Counted from the first letter of the stretch, positions 17,978 through 28,664 are shown. The stretch: 41,433 nucleotides of DNA from Actinomycetota bacterium (GCA_947448865.1 CANFOW010000014.1:1-41433), one strand, 5' to 3'. The notes: a model not told the origin generated them from the sequence alone. A program made the numbers and translations.

Positions 17978-18448
17978 TTGTATCAACGTCGCGTGTTCGT
18001 CATTGCCAGTATTGTGCTGTGCCTTGATCAGTTAACTAAGTTTTTTGCAGTGAAGTTCCTGGAATTCAAAGGCGAAAAACAAATCATCGGGAAGTTTGTT
18101 CAGTTAGGTTTCGCGCGTAATCCAGGAGCTGCGTTTTCTTTCGCGACTGGCTCCACAGTTATTTTCACGGTACTCGCCGTTGCAGTATGCATTGTCATTG
18201 TTCGCTCGTCGCGTTCGCTGACTCACTCGGGATGGGCAATCGCATTGGGCGCATTGCTCGGAGGAGCCTTAGGCAATCTTTCCGATCGAATTTTTCGAAG
18301 TCCTGGAATTTTTCGAGGTCACGTAGTGGACTTCATTGTGTTTCCGCATTACCCGCTTTTTAATGTGGCAGATTCTGCAATTGTTCTCAGTGCCATTGCC
18401 ATGGTTATTTTTTCTTTCCGCGGTATCGAACTGTCAGATCGCGCATGA
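17978..18448 (+). CDS. lspA: Lipoprotein signal peptidase LspA (signal peptidase II)
   Basis: Membrane aspartic protease that cuts the signal peptide from diacylglyceryl-prolipoproteins. The 156-residue product has four hydrophobic segments and the family motifs LDQLTKFFA, RNPGAAFS, GGALGNLSDR, GHVVDFI and FNVADSAI; the catalytic pair is probably D118 and D132. No ATG exists near the 5' end, so the TTG at 17978 is used, with AAGGCG upstream; a GTG five codons later is possible. rluD overlaps the stop as ATGA. Lgt, the preceding enzyme of lipoprotein maturation, is also in this window. Confidence 0.92.
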   Translation: MYQRRVFVIASIVLCLDQLTKFFAVKFLEFKGEKQIIGKFVQLGFARNPGAAFSFATGSTVIFTVLAVAVCIVIVRSSRSLTHSGWAIALGALLGGALGNLSDRIFRSPGIFRGHVVDFIVFPHYPLFNVADSAIVLSAIAMVIFSFRGIELSDRA

Positions 18449-19362
18449 TCAAGAATTGGCCAGTCCCTGAGCAAGTAACTGACGAACGAGTAGATGCCGT
18501 GTTAGCGCAACTGTCCGGATTTTCACGAGCAACATGTGCAGGCTTGATAGATGAAAACCGCGTCACCGTGAATGACAAACTCGTTGCGAAAAGCGCACGC
18601 GTATCTTTCGGGGATGTTATTGAGATGACATTGCCTGAACCCGATCTCGATGCGGTTGAGCCAGTAGTTGAATTCCCGTTGGTGTTTGAAGATAGCGACA
18701 TCGTTGTTATCGATAAACCAGCAGGAGTAGCTGCACATCCAAGTCCAGGCTGGGGAGGACCTACTGTCATTGGGTCACTCGAGGCGATGGGCGTTGTTCT
18801 AACGGCCTTTGGTCCTCCTGAGCGCCGAGGAATTGTTCATCGCTTAGACGTAGGTACAAGCGGACTGATGGTAGTGACAAAATCTGAGCGAGCGTATTTG
18901 CACATCAAGGATCAATTTCGCGACCGAACAGTTGTTAAGACATATCACACGTTGGTCCAAGGTCGGCTTGACCCTATGAGTGGAACTATCGATGCTCCCA
19001 TCGACCGTCATCCCAACTCGTCATATCGATTTGCTGTCATTGGTTCGGGCAGACCATCAATCACGCATTACGACACGTTGGAATCATTCGCATATTCCTC
19101 ATTGCTTGAGGTGCATCTAGAAACCGGTCGGACGCATCAAATCCGAGTACACATGTCAGCGCTGCGTCATCCATGCTGTGGCGACCTGACTTATGGCGCC
19201 GATCCCAAATTGGCGGCCCGGATGGGTCTGGAGCGCCAGTGGCTGCACGCAGCGCATCTTGGGTTCACACATCCAGGCACCTACGAATGGGTGGATTTTT
19301 ATTCCGAATACGCGCCAGATTTAGCTCAGGCACTTGATCGTGCACGTCACTTGTCCTCCTGA
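18445..19362 (+). CDS. RluA/RluD-family rRNA pseudouridine synthase
   Basis: Pseudouridine synthase of the RluA class, most like the RluD group that modifies large-subunit rRNA. An S4-like RNA-binding domain occupies about residues 15-60 (RVDAVLAQLSGFSRATCAGLIDENRVTVND). The catalytic domain has VIDKPAGVAAHPS and HRLDVGTSGLMVV with catalytic D135, then LETGRTHQIRVHMSALRHPCCGD. The length of 305 residues is normal. The ATG overlaps the lspA stop, a pairing common among bacteria. The target uridines cannot be read from the sequence, so no specific symbol is given. Confidence 0.92.
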   Translation: MIKNWPVPEQVTDERVDAVLAQLSGFSRATCAGLIDENRVTVNDKLVAKSARVSFGDVIEMTLPEPDLDAVEPVVEFPLVFEDSDIVVIDKPAGVAAHPSPGWGGPTVIGSLEAMGVVLTAFGPPERRGIVHRLDVGTSGLMVVTKSERAYLHIKDQFRDRTVVKTYHTLVQGRLDPMSGTIDAPIDRHPNSSYRFAVIGSGRPSITHYDTLESFAYSSLLEVHLETGRTHQIRVHMSALRHPCCGDLTYGADPKLAARMGLERQWLHAAHLGFTHPGTYEWVDFYSEYAPDLAQALDRARHLSS

Positions 19363-19415
19363 CAGACCTTGCAAGTACCCTAGAAATCTCGATGAAGTGA
19401 GAAAGTTTGTGACCC

Positions 19416-22400
19416 GTGAGCAATGAATCGTTTGTGCATCTGCATGTGCATACCGAGTACTCAATGCTCGATGGCGCGGCACGATTAACAGACCTTTTTA
19501 GTAAAGCGGGCGAGTTGGGCATGCCTGCGATTGCCATGAGCGACCATGGGAATCTGTTTGGGGCATTCGAATTTTGGAAAAAAGGTTCAGCCACTGACGT
19601 CAAGCCAATTATTGGGCTCGAAGGTTACTTCGCTCCGCAAGGCCGAAAAGAACGCGGACCGTTCGACTTTGGTTCACCAACAATTGATGATGCTTCGGGT
19701 GATAGCGCAGGACGTGGTCGCTACAACTACACCCACATGACGATGTGGGCAGAAAATAATGAAGGGCTACACAACCTCTTTCGGTTATCAAGTCTTGCTT
19801 CGATGGAGGGCTATTACTACCAGCCGCGTTTCGATCAGGAACTTTTGGAAAAATACGGCAAGGGAATTATTGCAACAACAGGTTGTCCATCCGGAGAAGT
19901 AAATCGTTGGTTGCAAGCCGGCAACTATGACAAGGCGCGAACTGCTGCTGCAACTATGCGAGACATTTTGGGTCCGGAAAATTATTTTGTTGAGTTGATG
20001 GATCACGGTCTTGGTATTGAACGCCAAACGCGTCTGGATTTACTCAAGATAGCTAAAGATTTGAAGTTGCCTTTAGTTGCGACAAATGATTTGCACTATG
20101 TCTATCCCGATGATGCCAAGATGCATGAAGTGTTGCTTTGTATCGGCACACGCGCAACCATGGATGATCCAAAACGTTTTAAGTTTGATGCTCAGGATTT
20201 TTACCTCAAATCGGCAGCAGAGATGCGCGATGTGTGGCGCGAACTTCCTGAAGCTTGCGACAACACGTTGCTGATTGCTGAACGATGCAATGTGTCTTTT
20301 GTCGAAGGCCAAAACCTTATGCCTGAGTTCCCGGTACCGACCGGTGAAACCGAAGATAGCTTGTTGGCACGTGACGTACACGCAGGGCTTACCCGCCGAT
20401 TCAAAGGCGAACCGGTTCCACCTGAACACACTGAGCGCGCGAATTTTGAGCTCAGCGTTGTCAGTCAAATGGGATTTCCTGGTTACTTCCTGGTGGTTGC
20501 TGATTTGTGTCAGTACGCGCGAGACAACGGAATCCGAGTCGGACCTGGTCGTGGTTCCGCTGCTGGCGCGGTGATTGCCTGGGCATTGGGCATTACGGAA
20601 CTTGATCCGATTAAGCATGGCCTTTTGTTCGAGCGATTCTTGAATCCAGAACGTGTGTCAATGCCTGATATTGATATCGACTTTGATGAACGTCGTCGAG
20701 CCGAAATGATTCGCTATGCCACAACAAAATATGGTGAGGAGCGCGTTGCGCAAATCATCACGTACGCATCAATTAAGGCAAAGGCTGCTATTAAAGATGC
20801 CGGTCGGGCGTTGGGATTCCCCTATTCACTCGGTGATCGCATCACAAAAGTTATGCCTCCTGGTGTGATGGGCAAAGACATTCCATTGTCAGGAATTTTT
20901 GATCCCGAACACCCTCGCTACAGCGAGGCGCAGGAATTCCGTGACCTGTACGAAGACGAAGCTGATGTGCGCACGGTTGTTGACACCGCGCGTGGCATCG
21001 AAGGTTTGAAGCGACAGCCTGGAGTTCATGCTGCTGGTGTGATTTTATGTCGCGAACCGTTGCTTGATGTTTTGCCAGTCTGGCGACGTGATCAAGATGG
21101 CGCAATCATCACTCAGTTCGATATGGGCGCGTGTGAAGCTCTCGGGCTTTTGAAGATGGACTTCTTGGGACTTCGCAATCTCACGGTCCTTGATGACACG
21201 TTGATTCACATAAAGAACAATCGGGGACAAGTAGTTGTTCTCGAAGAGCTCACACTCGATGACAAACTGACGTACGAGTTGTTGATGCGTGGTGACACTC
21301 TTGGTGTTTTCCAACTTGATGGTGGTCCCATGCGTTCACTTCTTCGACAAATGAACGCCGACTCATTTGATGATATTTGTGCCGTGTTGGCCCTGTATCG
21401 ACCAGGTCCTATGGGTGAAAACTCGCACACAAATTACGCCGATTACAAGAACAAGCGCAAACCACAAGTTCCCATTCACGAGGAACTTGCCGAACCACTA
21501 TCGGTCATCCTGGGTGAAACCTACGGCTTAATTGTCTATCAAGAGCAAGTTATGGCCATTGCTCAAAAAGTTGCCGGCTATTCACTAGGGCAAGCAGATC
21601 AACTTCGTCGAGCTATGGGCAAGAAGAAGAAAGAAGAACTGGACAAGAATTACATCCCATTCGCACAAGGCATGCGAGATCGAGGATATTCGGAAGCTGC
21701 GATCAAGAAACTCTGGGAAACGCTTATCCCGTTTTCTGATTATGCGTTCAACAAATCACACAGTGCTGGATACGGTCTGGTGTCGTATTGGACTGCGTAT
21801 CTCAAAGCGAATTTCCCAGCTGAATACATGGCCGCTCTGTTGACTAGCGTTAAGGATGACAAGGATAAGTCCGCAATTTACTTAGCGGAATGTCGCCGAA
21901 TGGGTATCAAAGTATTGCCTCCTGACGTAAATGAATCAGACGTGGATTTCGCACCCGTGGGCACAGACATTCGTTATGGATTGGCAGCTGTGCGCAATGT
22001 TGGAGTCAATGTTGTCGAATCTCTGAAAGTAACTCGCGAAACACTTGGACGCTTCACATCGTTTAGTGATTTCTTGGCAAAAGTTGATGTCCAGGTATGC
22101 AACAAGCGAGTCATTGAGTCGATGATTAAGGCCGGGGCATTTGATTCGCTCGGTCATACCCGTCGGGGACTCACCGTTATTCACATTGAAGCCATTGATT
22201 CCATCCTGGATACCAAGCGGGCTCAATCAGTTGGGCAGTACGACTTGTTTGGCTCAGGTGATGTGGATTCACCCCTGAGTGCAAGCGGTCTGAATTTAAC
22301 AATTCCAACAGACGAGTGGGATAAAAAGTTTTTGTTAGCTCAGGAACGCGACATGCTCGGTTTGTATGTGAGCGATCATCCGTTACTTGGTGTGGAGCAT

Positions 22401-22970
22401 GTGTTGGCCAGCCAAACGTCACTGTCGGTTTCGGGACTTTCCGAAGCGCCGGACGGTTTCGTGGGAATGATTGGTGGATTGATTTCATCCATACAACACA
22501 AGACCACACGCAAGAGTGGTGAGCGCTGGGCAATTGTCACTTTGGAAGACCTCGCTGGTTCAGTTGAAGTGATGGTGTGGCCAAAGACTTTTGCTTCGAT
22601 TGCGCACTTACTTAATGAAGATGCCATTGTGTTGATCAAAGTGCGATTGGAAAAGCGCGACGACGAAGCACCACGTGTTACTGCTTTGGAAATCTCCGTA
22701 CCCGATATTTCATCCACTCAATCTGGACCAATCCGATTATTTATTTCAGAGTCGAGAATCAATTCGGCGATGATGGATTCATTGAGAGAAGTGTTAGCAA
22801 GCCACCCCGGCACAAACGAAGTCCATCTCACTGTCGTATCGACAGATCGAAACACGTCACTTCGGTTAGATGACAAACTTCGAGTTCAGCCGACGTCGTC
22901 ACTGTATGCAGATCTGAAGGCACTACTCGGACCAACATGTCTTGATGGTCCGTTAGAAAAAACGAATTAA
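19416..22970 (+). CDS. dnaE: DNA polymerase III alpha subunit DnaE (DnaE1 type)
   Basis: Replicative C-family polymerase. The 1184 residues match the DnaE1 length of actinobacteria. The N-terminal PHP domain keeps its metal-binding motif (HLHVHTEYSMLDG), which in relatives gives proofreading. The palm includes GPGRGSAAG, the catalytic aspartates of PDIDIDF near 416-421 and LLKMDFLGLR near 578-587. The thumb/fingers motifs (ALYRPGPMGENSH, YQEQVMAIAQKVAGYS, FNKSHSAGYG), the helix-hairpin-helix region and the C-terminal OB fold (GFVGMIGGLISSIQHKTTRKSG) follow. The GTG at 19416 gives the usual N-terminus, though its Shine-Dalgarno is weak. It converges on ybaK with nine bases between stops. Confidence 0.97.
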   Translation: MSNESFVHLHVHTEYSMLDGAARLTDLFSKAGELGMPAIAMSDHGNLFGAFEFWKKGSATDVKPIIGLEGYFAPQGRKERGPFDFGSPTIDDASGDSAGRGRYNYTHMTMWAENNEGLHNLFRLSSLASMEGYYYQPRFDQELLEKYGKGIIATTGCPSGEVNRWLQAGNYDKARTAAATMRDILGPENYFVELMDHGLGIERQTRLDLLKIAKDLKLPLVATNDLHYVYPDDAKMHEVLLCIGTRATMDDPKRFKFDAQDFYLKSAAEMRDVWRELPEACDNTLLIAERCNVSFVEGQNLMPEFPVPTGETEDSLLARDVHAGLTRRFKGEPVPPEHTERANFELSVVSQMGFPGYFLVVADLCQYARDNGIRVGPGRGSAAGAVIAWALGITELDPIKHGLLFERFLNPERVSMPDIDIDFDERRRAEMIRYATTKYGEERVAQIITYASIKAKAAIKDAGRALGFPYSLGDRITKVMPPGVMGKDIPLSGIFDPEHPRYSEAQEFRDLYEDEADVRTVVDTARGIEGLKRQPGVHAAGVILCREPLLDVLPVWRRDQDGAIITQFDMGACEALGLLKMDFLGLRNLTVLDDTLIHIKNNRGQVVVLEELTLDDKLTYELLMRGDTLGVFQLDGGPMRSLLRQMNADSFDDICAVLALYRPGPMGENSHTNYADYKNKRKPQVPIHEELAEPLSVILGETYGLIVYQEQVMAIAQKVAGYSLGQADQLRRAMGKKKKEELDKNYIPFAQGMRDRGYSEAAIKKLWETLIPFSDYAFNKSHSAGYGLVSYWTAYLKANFPAEYMAALLTSVKDDKDKSAIYLAECRRMGIKVLPPDVNESDVDFAPVGTDIRYGLAAVRNVGVNVVESLKVTRETLGRFTSFSDFLAKVDVQVCNKRVIESMIKAGAFDSLGHTRRGLTVIHIEAIDSILDTKRAQSVGQYDLFGSGDVDSPLSASGLNLTIPTDEWDKKFLLAQERDMLGLYVSDHPLLGVEHVLASQTSLSVSGLSEAPDGFVGMIGGLISSIQHKTTRKSGERWAIVTLEDLAGSVEVMVWPKTFASIAHLLNEDAIVLIKVRLEKRDDEAPRVTALEISVPDISSTQSGPIRLFISESRINSAMMDSLREVLASHPGTNEVHLTVVSTDRNTSLRLDDKLRVQPTSSLYADLKALLGPTCLDGPLEKTN

Positions 22971-22974
22971 TTCG
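22963..22974. terminator. Short palindrome at the dnaE/ybaK convergent junction
   Basis: CGAATTAATTCG is perfectly self-complementary, spans the dnaE stop codon and ends six bases before the ybaK stop. It is followed by CCGCAC on the plus strand and preceded by an A-rich run (AGAAAAAA) that reads as T-rich on the minus strand, so it could work as a weak terminator for ybaK. With no room for a loop, its strength is doubtful. Confidence 0.3.
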
Positions 22975-22979
22975 CCGCA

Positions 22980-23453
22980 CTACACAGCAATGTCAGCAAC
23001 GATTGCAGAAGTCAGTGCAATGAGGTCGTTGGGGTCTAACTCCACATCAAGGCCACGCTTTCCTGCGCTAACTAAAATTGTGTCCCATAACTGCGCAGTT
23101 TCATCAATAACCGTTATCAGTTTCTTTTTCTGCCCAAGTGGACTGATGCCGCCAACAACGTAACCAGTAATGCGCATCGCATCATTCGGGTTCGCCATGA
23201 CGGCATGCTTGCCTGATGCTGCTTTTGCTAGTGACTTCAGATTCACTTGATGTGTGACAGGAACAATGGCCACAACATGGTGACCATCAAGCTCGGCAAT
23301 GAGAGTCTTAAAAACGCGTTCAGGTTCGACATCGAGTTTTTCTGCGGCTTCGAGTCCAAAGGCAGTTGTGGCTGGGTCGTGGTCATATTCCCTCACAACG
23401 TGGGAGGTACCAGTCTGAGCAAGAAGTGCCAACGCTTGAGTGCCTGCCGTCAT
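22980..23453 (-). CDS. YbaK/EbsC-type Cys-tRNA(Pro)/aminoacyl-tRNA deacylase
   Basis: Single-domain trans-editing enzyme of the YbaK/ProX superfamily; relatives hydrolyse Cys-tRNA-Pro or similar mischarged tRNAs. The ORF-track start adds 14 residues with no family similarity. The ATG at 23453 gives 157 residues (MTAGTQALALLAQTGTSHVVREYDHD). Conserved segments are GLEAAEKLDVEPERVFKTLI, VPVTHQVNLKSLAKAASGK and the GYVVGGISPLGQKKKL signature. No Shine-Dalgarno precedes this ATG, but a TAGACT hexamer lies seven bases upstream, which suits a leaderless transcript. Confidence 0.9.
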   Translation of the reverse strand: MTAGTQALALLAQTGTSHVVREYDHDPATTAFGLEAAEKLDVEPERVFKTLIAELDGHHVVAIVPVTHQVNLKSLAKAASGKHAVMANPNDAMRITGYVVGGISPLGQKKKLITVIDETAQLWDTILVSAGKRGLDVELDPNDLIALTSAIVADIAV

Positions 23454-23512
23454 GAGTAGAAGTCTAAACGGACAGATTTTCCACAAATCAGGCATCGCCT
23501 AGACTAGGGATT
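23454..23512. promoter_or_regulatory. Divergent ybaK/hisD promoter region, probably leaderless both ways
   Basis: Fifty-nine bases separate the two divergent start codons. Each ATG has a TAGACT hexamer (TANNNT, a -10-like element) ending exactly seven bases before it: 23500-23505 for hisD and 23461-23466 on the minus strand for ybaK. Neither gene has a well-placed Shine-Dalgarno; hisD has only AGGG three bases from its ATG. The expected transcription start would be the A of each ATG. No good -35 hexamer was found, as is common for such promoters. Confidence 0.6.
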
Positions 23513-24811
23513 ATGTTAAGAGTGCTTGATCTTCGTGGTGGAACGCGAAATGCAGCACGTCTTAAGGATGTTGTGCCGCGCGCCGAACAAGACGTGGAAT
23601 CTGTAGTCGACAAAGTACGACCCATAGTTGACGATGTCCGGCTTCGTGGCGCCCAAGCTGCCTTGGACTGGAGCGAAAAACTTGATGGAGTTCGCCCTGA
23701 TTCAATTCGAGTACCTGCGCAGGTAATTGCCGATGCGTTGTCTGCACTCGACGACGATGTGCGCATTGCGTTGGAAGAAGCGATTAGACGAGTGCGCATT
23801 GTGCATGAACACCAACGTCGATCAGACACTGATGTAACTGTCGTACCTGGAGGCACTGTCACAGAACGTTGGCTTCCCGTTGATCGAGTGGGCTTGTATG
23901 TGCCCGGTGGACGTGCGGTTTATCCGAGCAGCGTTGTGATGAACACTGTACCTGCGCTCATTGCGGGGGTTGAGTCGATTGCTGTTGCATCGCCGCCACA
24001 AAAAGATTTTGGTGGTTGGCCACACCCAACAATTTTGGCGACCTGCGCTTTACTGAATGTCACTGAAGTGTATTCAGTAGGAGGAGCGCAAGCGGTTGCA
24101 CTGCTTGCATACGGCGATGCTGACATAGACCCGGTCTCCATGGTGACGGGACCAGGAAACATGTGGGTGACTGCGGCCAAACGATTGCTTAAAGGACGAA
24201 TCGGAATTGATTCCGAAGCAGGTCCAACCGAGATTGCAATTCTCGCTGACGATTCTGCAAATCCAGAATTTATTGCTGTGGATCTTATAAGTCAGGCAGA
24301 ACACGATGTTGTTGCTGCTTCGGTATTAGTTACTGACAGTGAAGAACTAGCCGAGTCTGTGCAGGCCGCATTACGAGAGTTCGTTCCGCAGGCGAAACAC
24401 TCCGAACGCATTGCCACAGCATTAAGTGGACAACAAAGTGCAATTGTGCTTGTTGATGATCTTGATCATGGCATTGCAGTAGTAGATGCGTATGCCGCTG
24501 AGCATCTAGAAATACATACGCGAGATGCTCATGACGTATCGCGACGCATTAAAAATGCTGGAGCAGTATTTGTTGGCGATTGGTCGCCGGTTTCACTCGG
24601 TGACTATGCCGCCGGTTCAAACCACGTGCTTCCGACGGGTGGATGTGCATGTCACTCGTCAGGACTTTCGGTACAAACATTCTTGCGTGGAATTCATTAT
24701 GTGGAATATGACCAAGCCGCGTTACAAGAAATTGGACCAACTGTTATCACATTGGCTCGGGCAGAAGACCTACCAAGTCATGGCGTCGCTGTCGAAGTGC
24801 GTTTGTCATGA
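23513..24811 (+). CDS. hisD: Histidinol dehydrogenase HisD
   Basis: Zinc- and NAD-dependent enzyme carrying out the last two oxidations of histidine synthesis. The 432-residue product has the family motifs [77 protein letters not shown] and [11 protein letters not shown], which include zinc ligands and catalytic Glu/His residues. It is the first gene of the his cluster and appears to be read from its own leaderless-type promoter. hisC overlaps the stop as ATGA. Confidence 0.96.
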   Translation: MLRVLDLRGGTRNAARLKDVVPRAEQDVESVVDKVRPIVDDVRLRGAQAALDWSEKLDGVRPDSIRVPAQVIADALSALDDDVRIALEEAIRRVRIVHEHQRRSDTDVTVVPGGTVTERWLPVDRVGLYVPGGRAVYPSSVVMNTVPALIAGVESIAVASPPQKDFGGWPHPTILATCALLNVTEVYSVGGAQAVALLAYGDADIDPVSMVTGPGNMWVTAAKRLLKGRIGIDSEAGPTEIAILADDSANPEFIAVDLISQAEHDVVAASVLVTDSEELAESVQAALREFVPQAKHSERIATALSGQQSAIVLVDDLDHGIAVVDAYAAEHLEIHTRDAHDVSRRIKNAGAVFVGDWSPVSLGDYAAGSNHVLPTGGCACHSSGLSVQTFLRGIHYVEYDQAALQEIGPTVITLARAEDLPSHGVAVEVRLS

Positions 24812-25884
24812 CATCGCCACTACGACGCGACGACCTCAAAGGTGTAGTCCCGTATGGTGCGCCTCAAATCGATGTGCCAGTTCGACTCAATGTCAATGAA
24901 AATCCGTTTGCACCATCAGACGAGTTAGTTGCTGCCATTGGTCGTTCTGCAGCTGCCGTGGCCTCAGAATTAAATCGCTACCCCGATCGTGACGCATTTG
25001 AATTGCGATCTGATTTGGCAACTTATATTCGCAGCGAGTCACAGGGCAATGTGACATGGGAAAACATCTGGGTCGCGAATGGCAGCAATGAAGTGATGCA
25101 CCATTTACTTCAGGCATTCGGTGGACCAGGTCGACTACTCGTTACGTTCTCGCCGACGTACTCAATGTACGAAGAGTATTGTCGCGAAACTTTTACTGAA
25201 TTTGCCACGGTCTCTCGCAATACTGCATATGAAGTCGACCAGGCTGCAATCTCTGCGGCATTGGAACTCGGGCCAGACATTGTGGTTGTGTGTTCACCAA
25301 ACAATCCAACGGGAACAGTGCTGGCGCCAGACATTCTGGACTTTCTCGTGGATTCATTCCATGGACTGATCATCGTCGATGAGGCGTACGGCGAATTTCG
25401 CGAAAGTGGCACGGATAGTGCCATAAAAAAATATGCGGGTCATCCAAACGTTGTCATTACGAGAACCATGAGTAAGGCATTTTCGTGCGCAGGCTTACGG
25501 GTTGGATATGCAGTGGCCAATCCCGACATTGTGGAAGCCTGTCGTGTGGTGCGCTTGCCGTATCACATCTCAGCGATGACGCAGGCGGTTGCTCGAACTG
25601 CCCTGTCTTTCTCGGGAGAGCTGCTTGATCATGTGGCTCTTTTGCGCAATGAGCGTGAGTTGCTAGCCACGTGGCTAACAGCACATTGTTTTACCGTTCT
25701 GCCCAGTGGTGCTAATTTCTTGTTATTCGGAAGTTTCGCTGATCGGCACGCGGTTTGGCAGGGATTATTGGATCGCGGAGTACTTATTCGCGAAACCGGA
25801 CCCACTGGAATGCTGCGGGTCAGCATCGGAACTCCGCAAGAAAATCAAGCGTTTCGCGACGCATTACTAAGGACAGTTGAATGA
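24808..25884 (+). CDS. hisC: Histidinol-phosphate aminotransferase HisC
   Basis: Fold-type I PLP enzyme converting imidazole acetol phosphate to histidinol phosphate with glutamate. The 358 residues include [40 protein letters not shown] and the PLP lysine K223 in [22 protein letters not shown] overlaps link it with hisD before and hisB after. A role in other aromatic transaminations cannot be excluded, but the cluster position supports histidine synthesis. Confidence 0.95.
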   Translation: MTSPLRRDDLKGVVPYGAPQIDVPVRLNVNENPFAPSDELVAAIGRSAAAVASELNRYPDRDAFELRSDLATYIRSESQGNVTWENIWVANGSNEVMHHLLQAFGGPGRLLVTFSPTYSMYEEYCRETFTEFATVSRNTAYEVDQAAISAALELGPDIVVVCSPNNPTGTVLAPDILDFLVDSFHGLIIVDEAYGEFRESGTDSAIKKYAGHPNVVITRTMSKAFSCAGLRVGYAVANPDIVEACRVVRLPYHISAMTQAVARTALSFSGELLDHVALLRNERELLATWLTAHCFTVLPSGANFLLFGSFADRHAVWQGLLDRGVLIRETGPTGMLRVSIGTPQENQAFRDALLRTVE

Positions 25885-26468
25885 GCCGTATCGCACGAGT
25901 TGAGCGCCAGACAAAGGAAAGTTCAGTAACCGTCGACCTAAACCTAGATGGCACCGGACAGATTGATGTAGAAACAGGCGTTCCATTTTTCGATCATATG
26001 TTGTCGCAACTTGGTCGTCATGGTGGTTTTGACTTAACAGTGCGCACGGTTGGCGATTTACACATTGATTCCCACCACACCGTTGAAGACACGGCTCTTG
26101 CAGTGGGTCAGGCTTTGCGCGAGGCACTTGGTACTAAAGAAGGAATTCGTCGTTACGGAGACGCAGTTGTGCCGATGGACGAAGTGTGTGTTCAAGCCGC
26201 TGTTGACTTATCGGGTCGTCCATACCTCGTTCACGAAGAACCGGATCTAGTTGAACTCATCGGCAGTTACGACACCACATTGACTAAGCACATCTGGGAA
26301 TCCATCACGGCATCTGCACAGATTTGTTTACATGTGCGAGTCATTAGTGGTCGTAATGCACACCATGTTGTTGAAGGACAATTCAAAGCAGTTGCTCGTG
26401 CTTTGCGCGACGCTGTGGCTCTTGATAGCCGCGTGATTGGTGTTCCGTCAACCAAGGGAACTCTCTAA
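25881..26468 (+). CDS. hisB: Imidazoleglycerol-phosphate dehydratase HisB (monofunctional)
   Basis: Manganese-dependent dehydratase of the sixth histidine step. The 195-residue product contains only the dehydratase domain, not the fused phosphatase of enteric bacteria. Its two metal-binding repeats are visible as [17 protein letters not shown] (HH at 65-66) and [33 protein letters not shown] is also typical. The start overlaps hisC as ATGA. A separate histidinol phosphatase must be encoded elsewhere, as in other actinobacteria. Confidence 0.96.
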   Translation: MSRIARVERQTKESSVTVDLNLDGTGQIDVETGVPFFDHMLSQLGRHGGFDLTVRTVGDLHIDSHHTVEDTALAVGQALREALGTKEGIRRYGDAVVPMDEVCVQAAVDLSGRPYLVHEEPDLVELIGSYDTTLTKHIWESITASAQICLHVRVISGRNAHHVVEGQFKAVARALRDAVALDSRVIGVPSTKGTL

Positions 26469-26471
26469 CAC

Positions 26472-27116
26472 GTGTCCACTGTTGTCATTCTTGATTACGG
26501 TCACGGAAATGTTCGCTCGGCGTTGCGTGCTATTGAATCCACAGGTGTCACCGCGCGGATAACATCCGATTTTGATGATGCGTTGTCTGCTGATGGACTT
26601 CTTGTGCCTGGAGTGGGTGCATTTGGTTCGTGTGTTTCTGCATTGCGCTCGGTGCGCGGAGACCAAATAATCGAACGACGTTTAGCTGGGGGATTACCAG
26701 TACTTGGGATCTGTGTTGGCATGCAAATTTTATTTGCCTCAAGTACCGAACATGCTGACACTAATAATTTTGCTGGTCTTGATCAGTGGCCCGGAATCGT
26801 TAGGGCACTTGATGCACCTGTTTTGCCTCACATGGGCTGGAATACAGTGCGAGCTGCCGATAACTCGCACATGTTTCAAGGAATTGCTCAGGAACGTTTC
26901 TACTTTGTGCATTCCTATGGTGTGACGTCATGGGATTTACCAGACCACGATTATTTAGAGCCACCACGTGTGTCGTGGTCACACTATGGTGAACAGTTCG
27001 TTGCCGCAGTAGAAAATGGTCCACTATGGGCAACACAGTTTCATCCAGAAAAATCTGGTCAGGCAGGACTCACGCTTCTGGCTAATTGGGTTTCGACATT
27101 TTCGGAGAAGTCATGA
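26472..27116 (+). CDS. hisH: Imidazole glycerol phosphate synthase glutaminase subunit HisH
   Basis: Class I glutamine amidotransferase that passes ammonia to HisF. The 214 residues contain the triad: Cys81 in GICVGMQIL, His191 and Glu193 in TQFHPEKSG. The N-terminus ([18 protein letters not shown]) and VPGVGAFG are typical. The GTG start lies three bases after the hisB stop. priA overlaps the stop and separates hisH from hisF, the usual actinobacterial order. Confidence 0.96.
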   Translation: MSTVVILDYGHGNVRSALRAIESTGVTARITSDFDDALSADGLLVPGVGAFGSCVSALRSVRGDQIIERRLAGGLPVLGICVGMQILFASSTEHADTNNFAGLDQWPGIVRALDAPVLPHMGWNTVRAADNSHMFQGIAQERFYFVHSYGVTSWDLPDHDYLEPPRVSWSHYGEQFVAAVENGPLWATQFHPEKSGQAGLTLLANWVSTFSEKS

Positions 27117-27844
27117 GTTCACTTATTTTGTTGCCCGCAGTTGATGTGGCGCACGGTCAAGCTGTACGACTTGTGCAAGGTGAGGCAGACAGTGAGACGT
27201 CATTCGGAGATCCCTGGCAAGCGGCATTGGACTGGCAAGAATCAGGCGCTGATTGGATTCACCTTGTGGACTTGGACGCCGCATTTGGGCGAGGCAGCAA
27301 TCGTGAACTTTTAGCGCACGTCACCGGAAAACTCGACATCAATGTGGAACTTTCTGGTGGAATTCGAGACGACGAGTCTTTGCGAGCTGCTCTGGCAACA
27401 GGTTGTCGCCGAGTGAATCTCGGAACAGCAGCGTTAGAGAATCCTGAATGGACCTCGAAAGTAATCGCAGAATTTGGTGATCGCATAGCCGTCGGGCTTG
27501 ATGTGCGAGGCACAACTTTGGCGGCGCGTGGGTGGACTCGTGAAGGTGGCGATCTATGGGAAACTCTCGAACGCCTTGAGGCTGACGGTTGTTCTCGCTA
27601 TGTCGTGACGGACGTGACTAAAGATGGAACCTTGCGCGGCCCCAATTTGGACCTGCTTGAACAAATGTGCGCGAAAACATCGAAGCCAGTCATTGCCAGT
27701 GGTGGTATTTCACATTTGGATGACATCGCGGCATTGCGCAAACTCGTTGCTATTGGAGTCGAAGGCGCAATTGTTGGAAAGGCTCTGTACACAGGCGCGT
27801 TCACATTGCCGCAAGCCATTGAGGTTGCAGGACCACAACGATGA
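27113..27844 (+). CDS. priA: Bifunctional HisA/TrpF isomerase PriA
   Basis: TIM-barrel isomerase. In actinobacteria this protein acts on both ProFAR (histidine) and phosphoribosyl-anthranilate (tryptophan). The track ORF begins inside hisH; the ATG at 27113, overlapping the hisH stop as ATGA, gives 243 residues with the standard start [20 protein letters not shown]. Catalytic Asp11, [40 protein letters not shown] and [12 protein letters not shown] agree closely with PriA rather than enteric HisA. No separate trpF lies in the neighbouring trp genes, which supports the double role; it remains inference without an assay. Confidence 0.93.
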   Translation: MSSLILLPAVDVAHGQAVRLVQGEADSETSFGDPWQAALDWQESGADWIHLVDLDAAFGRGSNRELLAHVTGKLDINVELSGGIRDDESLRAALATGCRRVNLGTAALENPEWTSKVIAEFGDRIAVGLDVRGTTLAARGWTREGGDLWETLERLEADGCSRYVVTDVTKDGTLRGPNLDLLEQMCAKTSKPVIASGGISHLDDIAALRKLVAIGVEGAIVGKALYTGAFTLPQAIEVAGPQR

Positions 27845-28605
27845 CACTTGCGGTTCGCATCATTCCGTGTCTTGACGTAGATCAAGGACGTGTCGTTAAA
27901 GGTGTGAACTTTGTAAACCTGCGCGATGCTGGTGATCCTGTTGAATTGGCACTTGCTTATGGTCAAGCAGGTGCGGACGAGCTTGTCTTTCTCGACATCA
28001 CTGCAAGTAGCGCGAATCGGGAAACAACGTACGACATAGTGCGTCGCACAGCAGATCAACTCTTTATTCCGCTGACAGTTGGTGGTGGCGTGCGTACAAC
28101 TCACGATGTTGATAATTTGCTGCGCAATGGCGCAGACAAAGTTGGCATTAACACTGCAGGTCTAGCGAACCCGGAACTCATCAGCGATGCGTCACGTATT
28201 TTTGGAAATCAATGCATTGTGCTTAGTGTCGATGTGCGTCGAACCAGCGAAACTGATTCAGGCTTTGAAGCTACAACACATGGTGGACGTCGCAGCAGTG
28301 GTTGGGATGCAATCGCGTGGATTAAACATGCCGTTGATCGAGGTGCTGGTGAAGTGTTGTTGAACTCAATGGATGCAGATGGCACGAAAAATGGCTACGA
28401 CCTTGCACTCATTGAGTTAGTGCGCAAGGAAGTTGGAGTTCCGATTATTGCCAGCGGTGGAGCAGGACAACTAGCGGATTTTGCGCCTGCGGTGGTTGCA
28501 GGAGCAGATGCTTTACTGGCAGCAAGCGTGTTCCACTTCGGTGAAATCTCGATTCACGAGGTAAAGGCCGAGTTGGCCCTGCACAACGTCACCGTCCGTG
28601 CCTAA
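27841..28605 (+). CDS. hisF: Imidazole glycerol phosphate synthase cyclase subunit HisF
   Basis: TIM-barrel cyclase that uses ammonia from HisH to make imidazole glycerol phosphate and AICAR. The 254 residues include [32 protein letters not shown] (catalytic Asp12), [28 protein letters not shown] (second catalytic Asp), [14 protein letters not shown] and IASGGAGQ. The start overlaps priA as ATGA. hisI follows after 59 bases. Confidence 0.97.
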   Translation: MTLAVRIIPCLDVDQGRVVKGVNFVNLRDAGDPVELALAYGQAGADELVFLDITASSANRETTYDIVRRTADQLFIPLTVGGGVRTTHDVDNLLRNGADKVGINTAGLANPELISDASRIFGNQCIVLSVDVRRTSETDSGFEATTHGGRRSSGWDAIAWIKHAVDRGAGEVLLNSMDADGTKNGYDLALIELVRKEVGVPIIASGGAGQLADFAPAVVAGADALLAASVFHFGEISIHEVKAELALHNVTVRA

Positions 28606-28664
28606 TCCTTCGCAATTACAGTCCGTAACTTCGCGCTTGGTATCGATTACGGCACAATAAGTAG

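Noticed and set aside
20073-20618. 181-codon minus-strand ORF within dnaE
   Set aside because: It lies wholly inside dnaE, has no recognisable domain and no upstream signals.
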